DNA from: Galaxea fascicularis
Lineage: Eukaryota; Cnidaria; Anthozoa; Scleractinia; Euphylliidae
NCBI GenBank assembly: GCA_948470475.1
Contig: OX419346.1
Location: 21,116,917-21,180,916, forward strand
DNA: 64,000 nucleotides
Reading direction: 5' to 3'
Position 1 is the first letter of the stretch, and the number at the start of each line of letters is the position of its first letter. Positions 53,401 to 62,400 of the stretch are shown piece after piece. The notes under the pieces are model-generated. The model was given only the letters and a program-made list of their open reading frames with translations, had not been told where the DNA came from and ran no database searches. The position numbers were made by a program, and so were the translations under genes.

Positions 53401-56400
53401 CGCCTAACCGTACTCACATTGAAAATATCAATTTCTTCAGCTGTTCGTCCTTTCAATCTGCGAGCCTATCAATGAACAAAGACGCAATTCATATTAGATT
53501 GAATCTACATTAAACCGTTACCTTGACACCCGTCTCCCCCCCCCACCCCTCACCCCGTGGCATGAAATATCAACCAATCTGTTCGAGTGACAAGAGTTTA
53601 GAAATCATAATACATGACTACAGAGAGGATGTAAGTTACTCTTCGCTTAAAGCCAAGGACAACAAAATTTTCAAACTTTGAAGCCAGAATGTCGAAAAGT
53701 CAAAACGGGCGGAAAAAAGGTAGGTGTTCGAAATACGATATGGGTAAACAGTATAAGTGAACCTAAGTTCAAAATGAGAAGCACCCATCGTCTCTACTGC
53801 ATTACATTACCTTCCTGGATACGGTACTAGGTAGCACTGATTTTTTCTGTGACGGAGGAGGCCTGGGATAAATTTCTTGCTTGTTTCGCGCAGCAATTTC
53901 TGCATCTTCTTTGTCTTCGTCCTTACCAGTCTCTTCCCGGCGAGATTTGTGCTGACTTTTTGTGGGAGGCTGAGAGCATCAAAGGTGAAAGACGAGATAA
54001 ATAAGATAGAGAAAGTAATTAAACAATGCATTTACAAGTATAATTTGTGGTGTGGCCGCCAAATGTTTGTCTAGCAAACAACACATAATCAAACTGTGAT
54101 ATTGGTGACAAAGGCTGTCAAACTCTTGGCCTTTTCGTTGCTATCGTAACAGTCTTGCGTTGTTCGGTAGTGTTGTTTGAAATCAGTCTGTTCATTACCG
54201 TATTGACTTTAACAGTAACATGTCACTTAAAGTGAGAGCATTGCATGACAAAGAAGTGTTGCGTGACCTGTTAGCTTGTTCCTTTCATGATTTACCGTCG
54301 AAATTCAAGGAAAATAGACCTTTTTAGCTTGTAGATTTTGTTTTCCCATTGTAGACCACGTGATGCTACCCTAGAGAACGGTTTCTTTGAAATTTCGCCA
54401 TATTAACGTGCATTGTACGCATAATTTATGAAAAGACAAAAAGCAAATTCCCTTGGGAAGATCACATGGTCTACATTGGGAAAACAAAATCAACAAGCTA
54501 AAAAGGTCTATTGTGGCAAACCACTTGTTGTTTTTCAATCTCTGTGACGTAGAGCCTTGCGTGACACACTGGCTTGCCCTTACCTTGCTGAACTCAACAA
54601 TAGCAGTGGCAAACTTCCTAATTTTGTCTTCCTCGGGTCCTGCAGCAGCGGCCGCTTGTCTAACTATCGTAGGTTTGCTGGCTAGTAGCATTTCGTTTCT
54701 CCTGCAACCGGGAAAAGAGCGGATTTATCGTCAAAGCTCACACCCTCTGAAATGGAACAAAGTAACTAGAAATATTTTCCTAAATGTTGTTCCTTTTTAG
54801 AAAAAAACCCATCTCTTTCAACATTTGTAACATTACTGTCGTCAATGTCCGTCTTTTCGACTATTTGAAGTTTCCCAGTAACGAGGTAATCATATGCCTA
54901 TTTATGCCAAGTTCTTTAACGTCAAAAAACTGTGTGCAAACGTAAGTTTTAAATTTTAGTAATGTATCTTTTACATTCTCCAACTCCTCTAAATATTTTC
55001 TGGGATGCTGCACAATTTGTAGTAAGAGAATGATAACGACTGTAGCGTCTGGTATACCTTATAATCCAGCCCATGGTATCGTTATTCCACTCCAGCGCTG
55101 TTTCTATCAGACCTTCCTGCAGAGCCTTAGCGAGCACCTGGACATAGAAGCCAAGGAAACGCGTTCGCCGCTTGAACTTCAACACTGTAAATAGATATCG
55201 GCAATCGTATAGTGAACAAGCTTAGAGAAACGATGGACAACTTGATGAATTCACATTTATGTCTAACTTAACATCCCAACAAAACATTAACCAAACCAAC
55301 CTTTGTAGCAAGTGCTGGAGAATGATTGGGCGCGAGTAGGAGCGATACGTGCAAGCGCGAGAGCGCGGGAGGTTTTCTCTTCCCCACGCGTGGCTCCTTC
55401 CTCGCGCGAACCCCTCTAACTCTAGGCTGAAAGAAGGCTGAATACAGTCCATTTTGGGTTTTATTGATCAATAAAACGAAACTGTCTAATAATTCAAAAA
55501 CCAAAGAGTATTGGGTTTCGATCTGAATGAAAATTTCTGTTGTCGGCAGAGAAACTTGCGTAAACATATTTGCTTTGTGTCTAGTTGGCATCTAGAAGCA
55601 GAGATCTTGCTGCCACAGTCTTATCATCCGCAGATACATATGCTTGAGACGAGTCTGTCGAAAATAGCTCGAGGATTAGATGCGATTCTTAAGAGGAGTG
55701 TCCACGTTCAGATTAATTCAAGTACGTTAGCGAACTGGACGTTAGCGAGATGACTCGTTAGCGAAACGACCGACATTCCTAAGAGTAGATATCCAGATTT
55801 CTGGTTAAAATTGGGCAGCTTGAGTCAAATAAAGGAAAAAGGATCTTAAAAAGAGATAGAACAGCTACATGTCCAGGAAGGTAGCACAGTCTTGAGGTAC
55901 ATGAACACAGAAGAGTAGACAAAGAGATAGAACACACTTCAAAGCAGGTAACAGGACAAAATCTGCAAGGTAAAATCATCATCATCACCGTCACAAGTGG
56001 AATAGAACAGTTTACATGTACAAATGCCGACTAGAACAAGTTAGTCTGAGTATCAGGCCCTATCGGGGAAGCGGGGACGAGGGGAAGGAAGAGGAGAAGG
56101 GCCTGACACAAAGCCATTGATTCGCTTGTGTCCAACATCCAGATTCTGGATGTTACGCTAATTGGTCAAAAGACAATAAGAAGCGTCACGTGAGTCAACC
56201 GGAAGTCAAGCTTCCAGGGTTACAGACGCCATATTGAAGTTTACTCTCATGACACATGACAGTTACCGAAAGTGATTTTGATTGGCTAATTATAACACGC
56301 GCTGTGTGGGGGTGGAAGGCTTCTGAGAAGCTGTTTGTGTCAGGCGTTTCTTCCTTCTCGCTCTTTTTGCCTTCCCCACCCTAGAAACGCCTGATACCCA

Positions 56401-59400
56401 GGCTAAGAACAAGTGAAAGAAAAACCCAAGTTGTAAGATATCAGGAAAAAAAAGGACAACAATCACAACATCAAAGAAGAGAACAGGCTCATTATATCAG
56501 GAGACGACAAAAATGATATGCGTGGAACTGAGTCTTCCAACAATACTGAAGACATAACACGTGTGAAAGTTAACCAAGAGACTATAGATGAAGAACAGTA
56601 TTGAAGAAGAGCCTGTCTTACTGTTAGTCAGAAACAGAAGAAGAGAATGACGCTTGTGATGGAGAGTTTTGTGAGCGGTCAGAGGTAGATTCTGCATCAC
56701 CACCTAGATACCAGTCAACATCCCAGTCTCAAGTAAGAAAGACAACACCATAATTACATACGGTATTACACATAAACTATACAAAACTTTGAATTTAAGT
56801 AAGTAAAAAGTACGGAACTACATTGCTAAATGGAGGTTGGGTGCCTGGGATGTCCAAGAGCTTCCACTGGAGGCCAGCTAGCCCCCCTAGACCGAGTACC
56901 ACTCCTATGGCTGGAGTCCCCACAACAAAGCAATGATCCCCACGCTACGCATCCAAGCATCCGTCACCTTGTACGTGTAGTTATAGGCACAGGCACAGTC
57001 AGCCACAGTCATAGTCAAAATCATAATCATAGTTTTAGGCACAGGTACAAGCAGAGGCATAGACAGTCATGGTCATAGTCATAGTCATGGTCATGGTCAC
57101 AGGGGTTTCAATAAAATTTGAAGTAGGCAGCTGGTTAGAGAAAAGTAACCGACTTTACTTTAATTTAATACAAAGAATCTTTCTTTAATTGCTTAAATTT
57201 AGGGGGAAAAGTAGCCGATTTCTATAAGCGAAGTAGCCGACGCTTTTCGTCGGCCGTCGGTGCTTATTGAAAGCACTGTGGTCATGGTCATGGTCATGTC
57301 ATAGGCATAGTCAATAACTCAGTCTCTGCTAGGTACCTTCTTTGTAAGCCTGCTGTGCTGGTAGATTGGCAACAACTGAGTACAGAACTGATGGATCTTC
57401 AGAGCCAGCCAATTCCTCATCATCACGGGTCAAGGCTAGAAAGAACAAACGTGATACTATAAGAAACTACATTTCATTAAACAGCAAGAATAAAAATATG
57501 TTAGACCTGTGTTTGGCCGACAACAGATTGACAACATGTTTATCAACTGTTTCACAATACTCGCAAGTACCAACTAGTATTTGCCTACACACGTTTGAAC
57601 CTATGTAATTTCTATCTGTATGGCCCTCCAGTCTCCATGTGCGAGTTTTGGTGAGGATCAAGTCAATATGCCCGAATATCCTACCAGATTCTGAGTAAAT
57701 TTAAGAACAGCATTTCATTATTTTGTACATCTCCGCACTTTCCCTTTTCGCCAACAACGATATGAAAATGTGCATTTCCTTTAGTTTACTTTCACTGTTG
57801 CCTCACCCTGTTGGCTTAATTTCAAGATATAAGCCTCCAAGGCCTTTAGTTCCTCATTCTGTGCGTCTGCAGTGATGGCAGCGGCTTCCTTCTCAAGTTT
57901 TCCCAGTCCCCCTTTGCCTCCACCCGCCTTAAGTTTTTTAGCCGCCCCAGGTTTCTTCTTGGTGCTTTTACACGGAGGTGGACCTCCGAGAGTAGCTGTT
58001 GCCATTGCAGCCGCTGCTTGCATGGTTGTCATGGTACACGCACTGTCAGGAGCCGTTTCAAGGTTTAACATTTTCTTGCCGAGCTCAATAATGGCACCTG
58101 CGACTCCTTGTTCATTCCACATCTGTAATATCTAAATTGTTGGAGACAAAGATATTACACGTGAGCCACCAAATAACCTATACGTTAACGACTGTAAAGG
58201 CCCGCGGAAACTCTACTACCATTATTGGCCAACAACGTTGGCCAACAACATCTGCCATTGTTGGAGCCAGCAAGCTGGACGTTAATTGCTACAATTGCAA
58301 GATGCTGTTGTTTCAAGTGCAAAAATGCCGAACAACAGCCAACAGAGCATTCAAACGAACTAAATATGTTGAACCCAACAATGATGGGAGCACAACCCAA
58401 GTCTATAAGGCACATTTTAAAGCTGATGCGCATGTGCATTAGATGCCATTTCCCAGCTCATTTGCATATCACAACAGCACGCGCACGAATTTAAAAGCCC
58501 GTCGGCAAATCTTCAAACCTCAAAGTAAATGCAAGTCTACATTGTTATTGTAGAGCGTAATTTATACCAGAGCACTAATTCTCTTTAATACCACGGATAA
58601 TTTCGGATGAACATGTCCAGGGAAGGCGAAACGTCTATGAAAAGCGACACGCCCGAAGTCGAAGGGATCGAAGAATCAGCGGAGGTGAGAAACACTTTGC
58701 AGAACAAGCTGGTACTTTGAGTCACTCATTTTCTTGCCTTCGTCTGAGCTCCAAACCGCCCAGCCATGAAGCGAACACCGAATCGTTGCCAAAGGATCTC
58801 TCCGCGCAAATCTTTCTCCAGCTTGAGAAAAGTCGATTTTCCCAATAATTATATAGAATGGTGGTTGGCTCTCCAGTGTTTTTGATTGATGTCCTTCGTT
58901 ATTTTCGTTAATGCAGGCGATTTCTTCCGCCCAGCGCCTTCACGTTTCCTCCTCTTCTGTCATGTTCCATTGGATACTTGATTTTAGCCAAATACGATAA
59001 AATAATTTTAAAAGATGACTAAAATAATATTCAGGAACAGGTTTTGAGTAAAAGATCGAAAATCAAATAACCCACAAGGCACGACTGAAGCGGAATTTAT
59101 TGATGTCTGCGGCACGTAATTTTGATTTCGGGTTGAGGTAAACGTTTTTTCAAAAGTGACAAAACTAGTGCCCAGGCAAGCGCGGTCTCAAAGCTGACTG
59201 TGTCCCTTTAATATACCTTCAGTGATCGAAAATGCACTTTTTTAAGTCGCTTTCCAAATTCCCAAAGTGGATATTTTCATGAAAGTGGTGGAACAGGGAA
59301 TTAACTCTGAAGTGTAAATTAAAGTGCTAAGTGCTAAGTGCTTCACGACGTCAGACCAAATCCACGAGAGAATGCTAATATTCAAAAAGGATCTGTACAC

Positions 59401-62400
59401 CAACTGTAGCATCCAAAGCAATATTTGCCCTGTATTCAACTCAGTCGATTTTTTATGTTACCTTAGCTATATAGTACGTGACTGTAGCAATCATATGCGA
59501 CAAACTGTCCGATGTGGAAGTGGACTTTCGGTGACGTGTTAATGAAGGCACTTCCTGTAACACAGCGTGACATCGCAGGAGAACTTGCACAACCGGTTTA
59601 GCTGGAATTTTCTGATGAATTAAGGGAGCTAATAACCCATAGCACTGCACAACAGCCTGCAGACCCAAAGCAGTGTCATTTAACCAACCAGCAACTTGTA
59701 TGGCAAGGAGAAGCCGCTCACATTCCTTAAGACGAGAAACCTATAAGATAAGGGAAAAAAAGCACAATAGTAAGAATGGTATTGACAAATCTTTCTTAGA
59801 AATTGCCTCACCAAAAACTCCATTAACCTCATTCCACAACATATAGTTTACAGCATTCGAGTTTTTTTTACTGAAGTCAGTGTGTCCTTCAAATGATTTT
59901 GAATGTTACTACCATAAAAGTTGGAAAAAAAAAGTTAATTTTTTGCTGACGACACAGTGGCACCTCCCAGTCCGATCACCTCTTGTAAGCAACCATATTT
60001 CTGTTTTTAACGTTTTCAAAAACTAACACATCTTTGTACTGGGTTCTCAGTTTTGAGTAGTTAAAGAGATCAATTTAATCTCAATTTGTTATTAGTAATC
60101 ACCGTTGCTACATCTTATTGTGGACTAAGCTGCAATTATCAATAGCTTACCTAGGCACACCAGTCCCACATCAATATACATTGAAACGCGGCAAAGTTAA
60201 AATAAAACTCAGGTACAGTTACCATATCAACCAAAAATTTTAACCCACGAATACAACCTAATGTAAACTTCTTAAGACAGGGATAAAATTCATTTATATG
60301 GATAACCAAATGTTTCTTACATATGGTGACGAAATTCGCGATAAGCCTACCCTCCTGCGCAGCCCATCCTCTGGCTTGTCACGCAATCTCGTTGGGGAGA
60401 AGACATTGTGTGACGACCCAGACGAAGGTTTGCGCAGGAGGCTAGAGGAAAGCCATACCAAATTGGAAACACAGTACTCACTTGTCCATTGTACAGCGGT
60501 CCATTGTCACACAAACAGTCACAGAACAACCGTCCTTCACGAATACTGATATCCACGGTGATGAATATGCTCTGCAAAAACAGCCTCGCTAAAACTGGGG
60601 ACGCTTCACCCAACCTGTCCTCGTCAAGTCTAACAAATATGAAAATAGTTAGAGAACAACCGTAGCTTGGGGAAACCCTGCGTGATTCTAATCTAGGCAC
60701 CTTTCGTTCCAAAAGATTAACGTCGAAGCTTGCGTAAAAGCGCGTTACTATCGTATTTACTTCCACGAAGTTTCCGTAGTTTCTTGAAACGCTAGAACAG
60801 CGAGCCTTTAAAGGGGCACTGTCATGGCAATTTTGCGTTTTTTAGGTCATAACTGACTGGAAATTGAAACTTGGTACTTACACTCACAAGTAACAACATA
60901 ACCAACAAACCAAAAAGAAAAATTCAAATTAATTTTAACAAGGAAACCACCCATACGAAATTTTTGCTGATTTTTGGAATACACCGTGTCCAAACTTGAA
61001 AAAATTGTCCATCCTCGCCATCCTTTGATGCAGATGAGAAAAAATGGTTTCAGTGCACTAATATGGTTCTTGTTAACGAAACGTGAGCACTGTTTTTTGG
61101 TTTCTGTAGATGCAAAAGCGTTTTTTAGCCTTTTAGAGTACGGCTCAAATAGCATAACACTGCCCCTTTAAGGACAGATTGAAAATTCTTCACATTATAT
61201 AAATCGGAGAGATTTCACATCGCTATGTACACTGTGGCTTACTTTTTCATACATTTACTAAAGACAAACACAAACTTAAGAAACCTTTGTAGCGAGATGC
61301 ACATATTGGCACTGGCTGTTTGGATGTTGGTGTTTTCCTCCGACAGCTCGGGTTCCTTCACAAAATGATTCCACAGAATGGAAGCAGCAGACTTGGCCAC
61401 AGACAATACACCAGAAGAAAACGAAAGCTGAAAAGAAATGCGGGACTTTTTACAGTTCATACAGGCTGCCTCCATGTCACGACTTTTCATTACCCATGCT
61501 GATTCCGGCGCGGATCCAGGATTTTGAAATGGGGGGGTGAATTTTTGTAATAATGTAATAGAACCAAAGCCCGATTGAGGTGTTTGAGGTCTGTGCATCA
61601 GCATGATTGATTTCCGGCTGAGAAAAAAAAAAGGGGGGGGGGGGTGAAAATTCACCGATTTCAACTCCCCTGGATCCGCGCCTGTGATTCACGCAATAAG
61701 CTCGATAATTGACTCAGAATGGAATCGCGTTACAATCTCAATAATTTACTTGATTCAGGTTTGCTCTGAAACATTGAACATGGGGCATTAGAAAGATGAG
61801 GTGAGAGGGGGTGTGTGCGAAAACAGAGAAACAGTTTTGCCGGCTTGTCACCAAGTAACCCTCAACACTGATTTAATAATAATTTGGTATTCATTACATA
61901 TGATTTCACGTTGATTGAAATAAAGGATGCCCCACCTGTGCTAGATACCCCCAAGCCATGAGTGTTGGTAGTGGATGTGCAGCTAACACGGGGCGGCACG
62001 TGACACCAACACTTCCTCCAATCAGCTTGCCGTGTTCATTGTAAGCTGCCATAGCCGCCATGTATTTCTCATCAGCTTTGAGCCCACGCACATAAAACAG
62101 GATGTCAGCAGTTGCTGGGATCTGATCAGGGGATCAGGGAAATTAAGTATGTCAGCCTCACCTTTGTTTGGCACCGTCATCATTCTTTAGCTCATTTTGT
62201 CCACTTGGAAATCGACTTAATAGAAATTAATATGAATTAATAGATGTGTGAGAAATCTATTAATTCATAGCCAACAGCCGTATGGTGGTGCCAACGAAGG
62301 CGTTTGTAAAGCATAACAAACGGGATCAATTCCACATTTTTGATTGGCTATTCAGCCATGAAAATCAGCCACCATACAACGCCCGACAACTGGCGCCGAA

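Larger units (their letters stand above)
58123..59551. other. 1.4-kb intron with palindromic repeat and a plus-strand exon-like segment
   Basis: Holds the TTGTTGGCCAACA-rich stretch (58,190-58,450) and a possible plus-strand first exon (58,613-58,684), listed separately. The remainder to 59,551 is AT-rich and unremarkable. Confidence 0.5.

Noticed and set aside
53807..54031. Minus ORF reading SLPQKVSTNLAGKRLVR
   Set aside because: Shadow frame of E13; the in-phase frame is PPTKSQHKSRREE.
60847..61171. Opposed ORFs of 102 and 65 codons
   Set aside because: Entirely within a MITE bounded by inverted repeats; no transposase motif.
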